Below the pieces are notes generated by a model. That model worked only from the letters and a program-made list of their open reading frames with translations. It did no database searches and was not told the origin of the DNA. Source: Membranipora membranacea (taxonomy: Eukaryota > Bryozoa > Gymnolaemata > Cheilostomatida > Membraniporidae). Taken from it: a DNA stretch of 64,000 nucleotides. Of this stretch, positions 34,073-44,711 are shown in pieces. Within the stretch, counting starts at the first letter, position 1; every line of letters begins with the position of its first letter. The stretch is from assembly GCA_914767715.1 (NCBI GenBank), contig OU612074.1, positions 7,391,501-7,455,500 on the forward strand, read 5' to 3'. The translations under genes and the position numbers were made by a program.

Positions 34073-34313
34073 AAATTCTCATACGGAAGCACTGCAATAA
34101 TACTATGGGATTCCCAAAGGAATCTTTGTCCGGTCACAGCTAGGGTGCTTCAATAAATAATACTACCTTTCTTACCGAATTTAGAGTCAATGTAAGTCAT
34201 TTCTATCAGACCTTCATTAATGAGTACGGTAGTAATAACAGATATGAGATACTTCTTTTTGTAGATCATACATATCTTAAGATAATTGTATTTCAAACAA
34301 TAAACAAAACAGT

Positions 34314-35140
34314 TTATGATAGCACAGCATGAGTAAAAGTATCATTCTGATTGATTATAGGTTTTTTATAAAACCTAGCAAAAGTATGGGCGTTAGACCA
34401 CCCAGCTGCTTTCAAGATAATGTCAATGTCAGTTCTACTGGCAGCTTTACTGCTGCTTGCAGCCCTGGTACTATGGGCAGAGAACGAATTAGGTACACCA
34501 GCAGTGTGAATGCAATCACATATCCACCGACTAATCGACTGAGTAGTAACACCTTTATGAGGCTTTTGGAAGCTTATAAAAAGTTGAGAGATATCTTGTC
34601 GAAGGTCTCTCGTCCCTTCAATATATATATCAATATATGTATCATCTATGTTAAATCTACAAATTTTCAAAACAGTATGATAGCCAGGTCTAGTAGTTTT
34701 GAGTACCTTGGTAAACTGGCAAACAATGCCATTACCATCGTTGCTACATAAAGAAATATCCATAGCTCCTAATGATTGAACTCTATGACCAGAAGATAAG
34801 GCTATGAGAGTCGCACATTTATATGTTAACTGTTTCAAAGAGGACAGATTATTGTAACAGTTTTTAAATGGTTTAGCACAATGCCAACATCCCAGGTTTG
34901 TTGATGCTTAGGCAGAGCTGGTCGTAGTTTGAAGATGCCTTTCATAAATTGAACGGTGAGTAGATGTTTACCGAAGTCAATATTAGCAGGTTCATCAATT
35001 AGCTGAACAGTTTGAGACAAAGCTGATCTCGCCGAGTTTATGGTGGAGTAGCTCTTACCATTCTTAAAGAGTTCTGTTAGGAAGTTGATTCCAACTGTGA
35101 TCCTCACATGGAGAAAGTCAATCACCTGATTGATGTACTG
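34314..35140 (-). pseudogene. DIRS-like tyrosine recombinase
   Basis: The N-terminal SAM-like half (34835-35125, LHVRITVGINFLTELFKNG) and the catalytic half (34314-34838) are in different frames here, because of a small indel near 34855-34860. The catalytic half has the expected Arg (SSGHRVQSL), the HxxR pair (SAHSTRAASSS) and the nucleophilic Tyr (FARFYKKPI). This enzyme would integrate the circular cDNA without making target duplications. The right arm lacks this indel but has a hAT-like insertion instead. Confidence 0.9.
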
Positions 35141-35435
35141 TAATCTTTAAAGAGTTGCGTATAATGTAGATATTGATCATGAGTAGACTTTGATAAGCTA
35201 GCCGCACAGATAGTGATTGCTTCTTGAGATAAGTTAGGGTAAGCCCTTATCATCTTCCCGATAACCTGAAACAATGTAAATTGAGTTTAGCCCATATGGG
35301 ATGCTCACTCATAGGGTCATGCGGTAAATGTACAGTGTCACTTTGCACTGGTAACGGTAGTAGATGGTCGACTAAGCAGTCGAGGATTAATGGCAACCAG
35401 TATTGTGTATTCCAAAATGGAGCCACTAAAATAAG

Positions 35436-36298
35436 TTAAGCTTTATCATCAACACTTTTGTTGACAACTTTGCCAACAAGGGCAAAGGGAGGTAAAGCAT
35501 AACATAGTTTGAAAGTGCCCCAGTTTACACTAAATGCATCAGTGGCGACACTATGAGGGTCAGGTTTCCATGAAATGTACCGGTCCACTTTGTGATTAAA
35601 TCTAGAAGCAAACAAGTCAATGTCAGGATTGCCAAAGTTCATTGTGATTTTTCTGAAACATGTATTATTGATAGTCCACTCCGTGTATGGAGTAAAATTT
35701 CTTGATTCAAAATCTGCTTCATGGTTATTTACCCCGGGTATATACGAGGCTGACAGCTGAATGTGCTGTTCTTTACACCATAGCCAAAGCTGTTTTGCTA
35801 GTGAGTCTAATTCTTTTATTCTACCACCCATGTTGTTTATATAATACATAGCACAAGTATTGTCCAGCTTTTCAGCTATATGCTGAGAACTGGTTGGGTG
35901 AAAAGATTTGATAGCAAGCCAACATGCATAAAGCTCAAGCCAATTTATGTGCCTGAGTCGTTCGTTAGGAGGCCATAAACCACCAGTTTTTGGAACTATC
36001 ACAAACACCTCCCCATCCCTTTAGAGATGCATCAGAATAAATAGACATATATATAGTTGACTTTTTGATGTCCACAGGTATCAGAATGTCATCAGACAAC
36101 CACCACTCAATGTTAAGTACTGCCCGTTGTGACAGTTTCATACTCGCATCAAAATTACCATGAGAGAATTTTAGAGCAGAGATTTTATCTCTCTCCAAGA
36201 CCCGGTAGAATAATTTCCCCCATTTACATCCTGGAGAATTTGTTATCAAAAGGGCGACAAGACTGGCTACTTCTCTTATGTTGTACGTTGCTTGCCTG
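35436..36298 (-). pseudogene. DIRS-like RT C-terminus and RNase H
   Basis: Two overlapping frames carry ITNSPGCKWGKLFYRVLERDK (end of RT) and MSIYSDASLKGWGG (RNase H first Asp). Then follow NWLELYACWLAIKSF (Glu), DNTCAMYYINNMGG (second Asp), SASYIPGVNNHEAD (last Asp), and PDIDLFASRFNHKVDRY and SWKPDP, typical of DIRS RNase H regions. A frameshift at about 35990 separates them. The right arm copy extends further (to LSGRR). Confidence 0.85.
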
Positions 36299-37058
36299 AC
36301 CTATCCAGTGAGGAGCAAGATTGACGAGAATAAGATTGACATGTCATATCGGATATATCCCTTGTATGACATTGGAAGATCTACATTTGAATCATATGAG
36401 TGGTTGTCTGCCCCGTCTCAATGTCATGACAACTTCTTCTCAATGGCATTATGAGATGAGATGTTGTAAAATATCAGCTTCAGTTTTTAAAAGAGTTCTC
36501 GGGTTGGCTAGGTATATATCATTGAAGCTTCTCTGCGCCCAATTTTTACGATGAAATCCACCTTTATATATCTAGTAGACAAAGGTTTGGATGATAAATT
36601 CGAAGTTAACCGGACAGATTTTCAACTGATCTTTAATACTTGCTGTGTGTGTGACTCTAATTTTCATTTTTCCAGTTGTGCCATTGCAGCAGAAGGTCAA
36701 TCACATTGGTGGTTCAAGAGAATTGGAGGACATCTATTTCCAGAATTAACATTAACACAAGCAGCCACAGGTTTCTCTGTGACACGAAGACAGGTTTAGA
36801 TTTTTATCGTTGTGATCTTTAAGTGATAAATAATTACGGGATAAGCAACAAAACCGGCACACGGACATGAGCACATCAAACCTTCAATTATCAACTGTCA
36901 GATATGAGGCAGGTATCAAAGTGTAGGCAGGAGGTTGATGAAAACGGTGATCTGTATCTTGGGAGCAATTTACCACTGCGTTGACCAGGTAACAGTAGAT
37001 AATGCTAGGTCTCTCCTGATCCAGCTCGAAAAAATCGAGGAGTTATCCCTCCATCTGA

Positions 37059-37132
37059 GTCTTCGTGGCGCAATCGGTTAGCGCGTTCGACTGTTAATCG
37101 AAAGGTTGGTGGTTCAAGCCCACCCGAGGACG
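37059..37132 (+). tRNA. tRNA-Asn (GTT)
   Basis: 74 nt. The acceptor stem GTCTTCG pairs with CGAGGAC (one G-U), followed by discriminator G. The D arm region contains TGGCGCAATCGGTTAGCGC (A box). The anticodon stem is TTCGA/TCGAA with loop CTGTTAA and anticodon GTT at 37093-37095. The T arm is GGTGG TTCAAGC CCACC (B box). CCA is not encoded and there is no intron. A TTTT run at 37137-37140 can end pol III transcription. It is identical to the inverted copy at 45617-45690. Confidence 0.97.
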
Positions 37133-38161
37133 ATTGTTTTCTCAACTGTACCCCCAACCCAAACCGAGCACTCATAGCATCATCAACATTCATAGAATCT
37201 TGAGGTTAATAAATTGAGGGATCTGATATAAAGTCACACAAGGTGTGCCAAACCTATCCAATGAGAAGTAAAATCAACCAGAGTGAGATAGAGATGTCAG
37301 ATATACTATATTGCTTGTATGACATCAGCAGGTCTATATTCAAATCGTTTGCGTGGTTGTCTGCCCCTTCTCAATGTCATGAGAACTTCTACTTAATGGC
37401 ATAAAACAATCATGTAATCACTATCACCTTCAGTTTTTTAAGCGGAGCACTAGGGTTGGCCAGGTGTGTCATATTGTCCTTCTGCACCAATTTTTACGTT
37501 GTAACCTACCTTCACCTATCCATATACAGAATGATAAATTCAAAGCTCAGACCAACTGATTTCCAAATGATTTTGAATATTTGTGCCAAAACTTTGTAGC
37601 AGACATTGTGGCCGATAGTGAGCATAGACTACAGAAACATATGCCGAATCACAGTCTAACACTGGCCGCTACTCTAGTAGGCTCAAAGATATACCACAAG
37701 TTTACACATACTAATTATAATTATGTGGTCTAGAAAAATATTTTCTGAATCATTCTTGTCGCTATTGGTTTTTGCCAACCTCGTATTTTCTATTTTTATT
37801 AATTTGTAATGCATGCTTTATATGATTTGTATTACCTGTTACGAATTTTAGAAGCAAAGAAAATAAATCATCAATTTAAGCTCTGTGTCTTTCATTTCAA
37901 CCTTTAATCAGTATTGACATTTCAGCAGAAGGTTGATCTCCTTGGTGGTTCAAGACAACTGGTGGACATTTGTTTTCAAAATTACCATAACAACACTTAG
38001 ACTTAGATCTTTATCAGTGTGATCTTTAAGTGATAAATAATTGGGGATAAGCAACAAAACCGGCACATATAACCATCAATTATTAACTGACAGATGTGAA
38101 ACAGATATCAAAGTGTAGGTTGGAGGTTGATGATTCCGGAGATTCATATCTTGGGGCTATT

Positions 38162-38164
38162 AAT
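38162..38164 (+). other. Harbinger target-site duplication, left
   Basis: AAT precedes the 18-base terminal repeat, and AAT (43752-43754) follows the right end. An equally valid reading is TAA, the canonical Harbinger target, with slightly unequal ends. Removing the element and one copy restores a sequence alignable to unit a near 36965-36985. Confidence 0.75.
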
Positions 38165-38240
38165 AGAGAGGTTGCGAAATCTCGTAATTGTCTTCTCCCG
38201 GAACGTGAAGTTGTCGCCACGTATACGTTTCACGTTTTAG
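38165..38240 (+). repeat. Harbinger left terminal and subterminal repeat
   Basis: The 18-base TIR is followed by GAAGTTGTCG (38207-38216) and ACGTTTCACGTT (38225-38236). Both words recur in the same orientation near the right end, so they are likely binding sites for the transposase or its Myb-like partner. Confidence 0.8.
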
Positions 38241-38855
38241 GTAGATGGTCATTTTTGACACTGACGTGATACGAGCCCATAGCAACAACCTTGAACTTGT
38301 AAACATTTTTGACTACACCATCTATGTCAAATTTCTGCTTGAAAATTGCTTCTCCCTCCTTATGTTAATTTTACAAGGGGTAACTGTAACTACTTGGTTT
38401 TACCTTGCACAGCATAAGTGAGTAGTAAGTTCTAACATTTACACCCCACCAGACTATTTGTTGAATAGTCAGCTTGGAATGTAACTCTTACTGCAAGAGG
38501 ACATAGGTAAGTCACAATTTTGTTCCTAGTAGTAGTAGTACATCCACACACTAATCCTTGCTCAAATATAATAATGCCCCCCCCAACTCCAATTCAAATG
38601 AAATTGATTTAAATGACCTTAATTAAGTTGTCCTGACCTGTGTGAGCACATGGTAACAATCCTTCCCTTATCCCTCATGGGTCACAGTTTGTATTCATGG
38701 ATATCAAAAATGGAATCATAGCATGACTATTTTCTGGTCTGTCATTCAGTTCTACAGCCTCTATATGTTTTATCACATACACACATTAGAGGTAAAAAAA
38801 TTCATTCATTCATTACAGATCCGAATGCTGTTTGTTCTCACTATACACACAAGCA

Positions 38856-40328
38856 ATGGCAAAACGCGCAAAAAAGTGAGTGGGCTTCTAATTTTCTATA
38901 TGAGGACATGCTTGAATTGACTAGCTGGAATATTTTGTTTGATATTCAAATAGCTGGCATTGAGCTCTTTGGATCTCATGAGAGTACTGCTTTTTGTTTC
39001 ATCTGTACTGTGTCATAGGTTTTGTCTGCATGTTAACATCTGTGACGGAATTGTGTTTTAGGAGAGAGTTGAATGAATTGCTTGCTGTGTTCATGATGGA
39101 ATCCGATTTTGATTCTGAAGAAGAGGAAATAGTTACAATGCTTTCCGCTGAGCTCAAAAAGTTCACTAAAGAAGAAATTCCGAAGGAGAAGTTTGATGCG
39201 AGCCGTATGTCTGACAATTGGTTCATTGAAAACACTAGGTAAGATACAAATACCCCTCACTGTCAGTACCCAGAACCCATCGGCATTCAGCCAAGGTACA
39301 CATATACTGTTGTAAAATAAGCAGTGAATTGTCTATCGACCAATAATCGAGCGTTAACAGGGAGTTGTATTCTCACGATGTTGGATAAGACAATCTCTTC
39401 AAACTCATTATATTTGTTCCACTCATTTATTTCCAGGTTTACATACGCCGACATCACGCTACTAGTTGAACTTTTAAAGTGTCCAGCAGAATACACACTG
39501 GACAATCAATCAAGATTCAGGCCTGAGGAAGGATTGATTATTACACTGTGCCGATTGGCCTATCCGAACCGCCTCTCTCAACATGTGTCGCTGTTTGGAA
39601 GGTCCAGATCAATGATTTCAAGAATATTTAATTGCTTTATTAAAGACATTGATAATCGTTCGAAGTTTTTACTAGAAACCATCCAGCATCCATCATATAA
39701 TCTAAATGATCTAGCCGAAATTACTGCAAGGCAATGCCCCCTCACATCCTGTATAGGATTTGTAGATGGCACTGTTCGACCTATGTGTCGGCCAAGCAGG
39801 TTCCAGGAGATGGTATTCAATGGACACAAACGAAAGCATGCTCTAAAATACCAGAGCATAATGTTAGTTAATGGTATCATGATCCTACATGGTCCTTTTG
39901 AGGGAAGGAGGCACGATAGCTTTCTAATGCAGGAAAGTGAGATTGTCGGTCAGCTCGCACAGCTGCCTCGAAGACCAGATGGTTCTCAGTACGTTATATA
40001 TGGCGATCCTGCATATGCTCTGCAGGCACAGGTGGTATGCCCATACCCCCAGCATATCAATTATACACCAGACAAGCAGCTTTTTAATGAATCCATGTCA
40101 ACTGTCAGACAAAGCGTAGAATATGGTTTCGGCAAGACGGTGCAATATTTTAGTTTTCTCGATTTTGCCAAGGGGCAAAAGTTACTGCTGTCACCTATTG
40201 GCAGGTATTATAGAGTAGGGGTTCTGTTATCCAATATTCATACTTGTTTGTATGGCTCAGCAGTGACCTCTCTTCTCAGGTCACAACCACCTCATATCAG
40301 GGAATACCTGAGCCTAGTGAGAGATTAA
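38856..40328 (+). CDS. Harbinger DDE transposase (three exons)
   Basis: Model: exons 38856-38875, 39062-39238 and 39437-40328 (1089 nt, 362 residues). Both introns are GT-AG (GTGAGT...TTTTAG, GTAAGA...TTCCAG) and the phases match exactly, giving MAKRAKK|RELNELL and NTR|FTYADI. The N-terminus has an acidic stretch (SDFDSEEEE) and a helix-turn-helix-like part (LFGRSRSMISRIF). The DDE nuclease has Asp176 (GFVDGT), Asp256 (YGDPAYAL) and Glu294 (VEYGFGK). The HKRKHALKYQS and GRRHDS blocks are typical of the family. The role is element excision and insertion in the nucleus, with the Myb-like partner. A polyadenylation signal AATAAA lies at 40551. No lesion is visible. The short first exon is the least certain part. 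Confidence 0.9.
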
Positions 40329-40559
40329 GTGCCTACTAATTTCCTTCCCCGTAGCAGTCATACTTCATTATTAGTTTGTTCTTGAATTATCTGTCTTATT
40401 TTTGTATCAATATTGACTTTGGCCATGTTGTAAGAATTATGATCAAAATATTACTATGAATTTGAACCCTATTTTTTTATCCACAGACAAGGTGCGCACT
40501 CTGTTTTGTACATAAATACATAATCTGGGTGAAGAAATATGACATTTTTTAATAAATAA

Positions 40560-40910
40560 CAATATAAAAAAAACAAAAAACAAGAAACATTCTTTCATAC
40601 AAAACAACCTCATAACATTCAACAAAAGCAGCATTAACCAACAGTTTTCATTTTTATAAAAATTAAATAATAGCTCATTTACTTAGTCCAACAGTATTCA
40701 TTATATATATATATATACAAAGAAAAACTACAATCATTTAACCAATAACACAAAACAACCTGATAACATTCAGCAAAAACAGCATATTCGAATCATTCAA
40801 GTTAACAAATAATAGTTCATCGAGAAAGCCCAACAGAGATTAACCAACAGTTTTCATTTATAAAATAATAGCTCATTTAGTTAGCCTAACAGTATTCATT
40901 ATAAAAAAAA
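40560..40910. repeat. Intergenic direct repeats between the Harbinger genes
   Basis: A segment with ACAACCTCATAACATTCA, CAACAGTTTTCATTT and AATAATAGCTCATTTA is present twice (about 40600-40690 and 40755-40900). It probably arose from a short tandem duplication in the shared 3' region. Confidence 0.7.
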
Positions 40911-40960
40911 AAAAAAGAAGAAAATTTTGGATTATGTACAACACTACGAATTGAAAATCA

Positions 40961-42355
40961 CTACTGCTCCTCCATCCATGGATTAAAAGATTGAAAAAAA
41001 TTGTTGGGGTTTGAATTGTTTGGTTGTTCATTTTTATCTTGCCTAGCTAGTAAAGTCATTATTAAATCGTTTTGTTGTCTCATCATGGTTTCCATGATTT
41101 CGATTCTTTTTTTTTCATTTTCTGCTTCAGTTTTTCTTACTTCCAGCTCCTTTTCCCTCAACTCGAGCTCTCTTAATTTAAAATTACCTTTATCCTCAAG
41201 TTTTTTTTCGAGCACAGCAGCAATACTCCTACTTGATGAGCTCTTTTTCGACTCTGGCTCAGCCTCACGATTCTTTTCTGAAATATAATACATAATCTAC
41301 ATATATCTTACAGCATGCAGAAATCTTTCAATGAATCAGCTCGGAGTTTGGTTAGTTACACCAGGAGTCCCAAACTCCCTGGTTACACAAACTTACATGT
41401 GCTCAATTGATTGTAGTTGTCCTGTCATGTAACACGAACAGACAACTCCTATGTTCTTGTTTGAAACTCTACCTTATCTGGTAGTAGTAGCAGTTTCAAT
41501 TGATGCCTTAATTGTTCATTGGCAATACGGAGTCTATTGTGCTCTAACATTTAGTGCACAGATTAAATATTGGCAGAGAAGTGTAAAGGTTTTTTAGCCT
41601 TATGGACAAATAAAATAAAAGAAAGGGTCGAAAGGATCAATCATTTTAACATGCCATTTCCCAAAATCATTGGCCATTGCATACCTTTCAATGTTTGCAT
41701 CGCTGTCTCTCTCAATGCCTGGCCTGCCTGCTTATCCGCAGCCCGCTTCTGTGCAGATGTTGCGACCGTAGCAGCACTGACTGCGGCCTCCTCCCGCCAC
41801 CACTCACTAAGCTCTTGAAGGAGCACAACAACTTCATCGACTTCCTCTTCTGTACCTGATCTGATGAATATACAAAGCAATGTGATAAATATTGGGAGAA
41901 AGTAAAAAATCGCCAGCAGAAGCACTTTAACAAACTAATTATCCTAACTTTTTGATTGAGTTAGAAATTTATTTAGAGTTGAGCTCAGAATGATGTAAGC
42001 AAGACACCTTAAGAAATGGCAAACATGTGCCAATGTGAATATATATTTCAGCTCACAAAATATTTATTCTACAGAGCAACTTAGGTCTGTATTAATCATA
42101 TCCTTAGGTCTACACTTAGAGCACTCACTTTGCTATATTCCTCCTGTCACCACCTCTAAATTTACGTAAGGCCGTCTCGAAATGCTCCCGACAATTCCTC
42201 TTTGTTATCTGAACCCTTGGTGAGAGTTCTTGATTCAGTTGGCTACTTACAGCCTCCCACTCCTCTTGGGACTTTGGTTTTGAGGCATTCACAGCCTTAT
42301 ACAACAAGATTTCTGATTTTATATTCCAGCGAAAACACTGTCTTATTGAAGCCAT
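40961..42355 (-). CDS. Harbinger Myb/SANT-like accessory protein (three exons)
   Basis: Minus-strand model: exons 42355-42129, 41860-41685 and 41277-40961 (720 nt, 239 residues). The introns are GT-AG (GTGAGT...CATCAG, GTATGC...TTTCAG) with consistent phases. Residues 1-75 form a Myb/SANT-like domain (spaced aromatics FRWNI, EEWEAV, REHFETALRKF). The middle is acidic then basic (EEEVDEVV, WWREEAAV). Residues about 135-210 form a long charged coiled coil (LRELELREKELEVRK). The C-terminus is Asn-rich (NNSNPNNFFQSF). In this superfamily such proteins bind the element ends and help the transposase enter the nucleus. No disabling change is visible. Confidence 0.85.
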
Positions 42356-42369
42356 CTACAAACAAATGA

Positions 42370-43620
42370 ATAACGCTTAGAAAGTGATTACATACAAAAA
42401 TTTATTTCACCTTGTTTGTATGAGGTAATAGTCAACCGAGCTGATACACTGCTGATTTTAATGGGTTTTTCGAGAGCCACACAACACGTTCTGATAATTT
42501 GGCATCAGCTTATTGTGAGTGATAGAATAAAATTTAAAAGCTGACTAATGCTAATATCAGATTTGTGCGACGAAAACCCATTTTAGTGATACTAAAATAC
42601 TACTCATGATAGTATGAATTTATATGACATATGCGCAAGGTATTCTATCTATCCTAAGCCTACAGAAGTTCTAATACTCCCTCAACTCCTCTTAGCCAGC
42701 TAGTAGGTTCATTTAAAAGCCAAAGTACAGGATAACCCTATATGAATAGCGCAGCCTCTTTCACTTGGGCTTAATCAAGGTGTCTCTCCCACACCTTCCT
42801 TGGACCAATGAAGAGGGAGTTCATTGCTTGGACCAATATAACTACCCTTCCTATATATATTACTATTCTCTTGTTGTTCATTCAACCAAGGAGTAAGTCC
42901 TTGTTCCAACAGACAGACACTAGACCAATGAACTCCCTCATTGACTAGACCAAGGAGTCCTCTAACTCTTTGGTATATCCAAGGAGTTAGAGACCTAAAT
43001 CAAAGTCCTTGGTTGGAGCAACTTATGGTTTATGATCTGCTAGAAGAGAAGTGTCTACCAACATTAGAAAAATATCCAAATCCTAACAACAAGGACTTGC
43101 AATGCAAGTGAAAATAAAATAGTTGTACATAAAATTGTTCTGCACTGAAACTAGCGAAGATATCCCAGTAAAATTTTGATGGTCACTCCCTGATAACACT
43201 AGTTAGATAGGCCTAAATAGGGCTAAATAGATACCTTAATAACACACAGTTGATACCACAATCTGTAGAAGTACCAGTGCAAAATCAGTCTGAAGTAGGC
43301 CTACTGCTATGTAAGTTGATAATCATCAATCTTATACTCTGACTCTGAGTTACTAGTTAGAAAGGTCATCACTTGAGTACATATAACTGATGAAATAGTA
43401 CACAAAATTTGTCCATCATGCTCTAATTTTGTACCAACACATACAGTTATGATCTTACTTTGCTCAATGATGAATGGTATGAGGCTAAAGGTGTCTCTTA
43501 CTCTGAAAACAACAGCACAACAAGATTTATCGCTTGACTTAAATGGGTTCTCTCTTAGTGGAAATTATGCTGATAGTCCTAGAAATAAATTCTCAATACA
43601 AGTTTGTAGGAACATAAGCT
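42370..43620. other. Harbinger right noncoding region
   Basis: About 1.25 kb between the Myb-like start and the right end has no supported gene. It is the likely promoter side of the Myb-like gene. Several AAGGAGT/CCAAGGA(G/C) words cluster at 42790-43010. A 22-base word (42440-42461) also occurs at 22387-22408. Confidence 0.5.
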
Positions 43621-43639
43621 AAATATGCTTTTCCGTGAA

Positions 43640-43751
43640 ACGTAGAAGTTGTCGTGCTATTGTACACGTGACACGTGCTGGTTTCCCGGATCCGAGAAGT
43701 TGTCGTATCTCGTCACGTTTCACGTTCCCGGACAGATTTCGCAACCTCTCT
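43640..43751 (-). repeat. Harbinger right terminal and subterminal repeat
   Basis: Two GAAGTTGTCG words (43645-43654, 43696-43705) and one ACGTTTCACGTT (43715-43726) precede the 18-base TIR (43734-43751). The subterminal words are in the same strand orientation as at the left end, so they are not part of a simple inverted repeat. Confidence 0.8.
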
Positions 43752-44300
43752 AATGACTGCTTGGACCCCTGAAACAGGAGATAATGCTTGTCTTCCAACT
43801 GCTGCCGAAAATGCCGAAATTTTACCATACCAACCAGGTCTTCGTGGCGCAATCGATTAGCGCGTTCGACTGTTAATCGAAAGGTTGGTGGTTCAAGCCC
43901 ACCCGAGGACGGTTATTTTCTTAATTGCACCCCCACCCAGGCCCCAAGCACTCATAGCATTTACAACAGAAATTCTAATACCCAGAATACAGAGGTTAAT
44001 TATGTATGAGATCTGGTATGATGACATACATGGTATGCCTCATCTATTACATGGAAAGAAAAATCAACCAGCATAAGATTGATATGTCAGAGATATCGTT
44101 TTTGTCTCATCGGCAGGTCTGTGTACATAATCATATGTGAGATTGTCTTCCCCTTCACATAATCTCACAATGGTGTGACAACTTCTACTTAATAGCATAA
44201 TAGCATTACATAATCGCAGTTATTTATGTGTGTTGAGTTGACAATTACCAAACCAACACCTTGTAACCATTTTATTTTATTTTTACATCCTTTCCCAGTA
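43752..44300 (+). repeat. tRNA-Asn-linked tandem repeat, rest of unit b and start of unit c
   Basis: After the transposon the unit resumes with GGAGATAATGCT, the tRNA, CCCCACCCAGGCCC, then AAAAATCAACCAGCATAAGA and GACAACTTCTACTTAATAGC. It follows units a and b at lower identity and fades by about 44300. Confidence 0.75.
43838..43911 (+). tRNA. tRNA-Asn (GTT), second tandem copy
   Basis: 74 nt, differing from the copy at 37059 only by G to A in the D loop (CGATTAG instead of CGGTTAG). All stems pair. The anticodon GTT is at 43872-43874 and a TTTT terminator lies at 43915-43918. The Harbinger right end lies 86 bp upstream. Confidence 0.97.
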
Positions 44301-44711
44301 TTGAGGATTCCTTATTTATGGTGAAGAGGGCAGCATTCCTTATATAATTCAGACCTCCATAGGATAACCAAAGTTTCTGAGTGTGTATTTGTGTTGAGAG
44401 GATGTACATGCGCATTGATACAAATATATAATGTTCGCTTTGTTTTTTACTAATCATTTTCAAAATAGCACTAAATAATTTCTACTCACTCTTCTACATC
44501 ACATTCTATCTTATATTTGGACTCTTCGCTCTTCAGAGAGGCAAACCTCAGCAGGTGCTCCTGTACTGTCATACTAAAACATGTCAGAAAATATACAATT
44601 GAACAAACACCGGGATTAACGCAATAAATATAAATGTTTATAAAAATGAATATGATAGAATGAACTTATCCCCCCCCCTTTCCATATTTCTCTAATACAC
44701 CTACTAAGCTA
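44301..44711. other. Palindrome spacer, right part, no gene
   Basis: Nothing was recognised. The start of the right arm at CTATTTATCACTT marks its end. Confidence 0.5.

Larger units (their letters stand above)
34073..36298 (-). mobile_element. DIRS-like tyrosine-recombinase retrotransposon, 5'-truncated (left arm)
   Basis: The minus strand order is end of RT, RNase H, then tyrosine recombinase, which is diagnostic of the DIRS order (no integrase and no protease seen). The gag and most of RT are absent. The element is cut at 36298, where the tRNA-linked repeat begins (GCTTGCCTGAC joined to CTATCCAGTGAGG). Confidence 0.85.
22093..38037 (+). repeat. Left arm of the giant inverted repeat
   Basis: This stretch recurs in reverse complement and in the same order at 44712-64000. 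Sample 60-base blocks compare as follows: 37201-37260 identical, 34671-34730 identical, 31141-31200 one difference, 35581-35640 two differences. The outermost 54 bases (22093 side) have about five. The inner end falls at AAGTGATAAAT, after which the arms part. The outer end is not determined because the right arm reaches the window edge. Confidence 0.95.
36299..38164 (+). repeat. tRNA-Asn-linked tandem repeat, units a and b (part)
   Basis: Unit a starts at CTATCCAGTGAG (36299) and unit b at CTATCCAATGAG (37254). Both contain GACATT/GACATC then CTGCCCC(G/T)TCTCAATGTC, AACTTCT and TGGCAT, then GATAAGCAACAAAACCGGCAC. Unit b resumes after the Harbinger element at 43752. Corrected for the transposon, the tRNAs at 37059 and 43838 are 1189 bp apart. 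Confidence 0.8.
38165..43751 (+). mobile_element. Complete PIF/Harbinger DNA transposon, 5587 bp
   Basis: The 18-base terminal inverted repeats are exact (AGAGAGGTTGCGAAATCT at 38165-38182, complement at 43734-43751) and flanked by 3-base duplications. Inside are a DDE transposase gene (+) and a Myb/SANT-like gene (-), converging around 40330-40960, as in autonomous Harbinger elements. Both reading frames are unbroken after splicing. It occupies the spacer of the giant palindrome and has no second copy in the window. Confidence 0.92.

Noticed and set aside
34329-34751. 140-residue plus-strand frame, also at 53303-53725
   Set aside because: It is antisense to the tyrosine recombinase catalytic domain.
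37005-37193. 62-residue frame antisense to the tRNA, conserved 100% in both arms (45556-45744)
   Set aside because: Its identity comes from the palindrome. The frame overlaps the tRNA and has no motif.
38723-38920. Unspliced 65-residue frame as the Harbinger start
   Set aside because: Starting at the internal ATG 38856 with a GT-AG intron gives a phase-perfect join. The longer frame runs into the intron.
41001-41925. Plus-strand Ser/Ala-rich frames opposite the Myb-like gene
   Set aside because: They are shadows of the minus-strand exons, whose splice phases are consistent.
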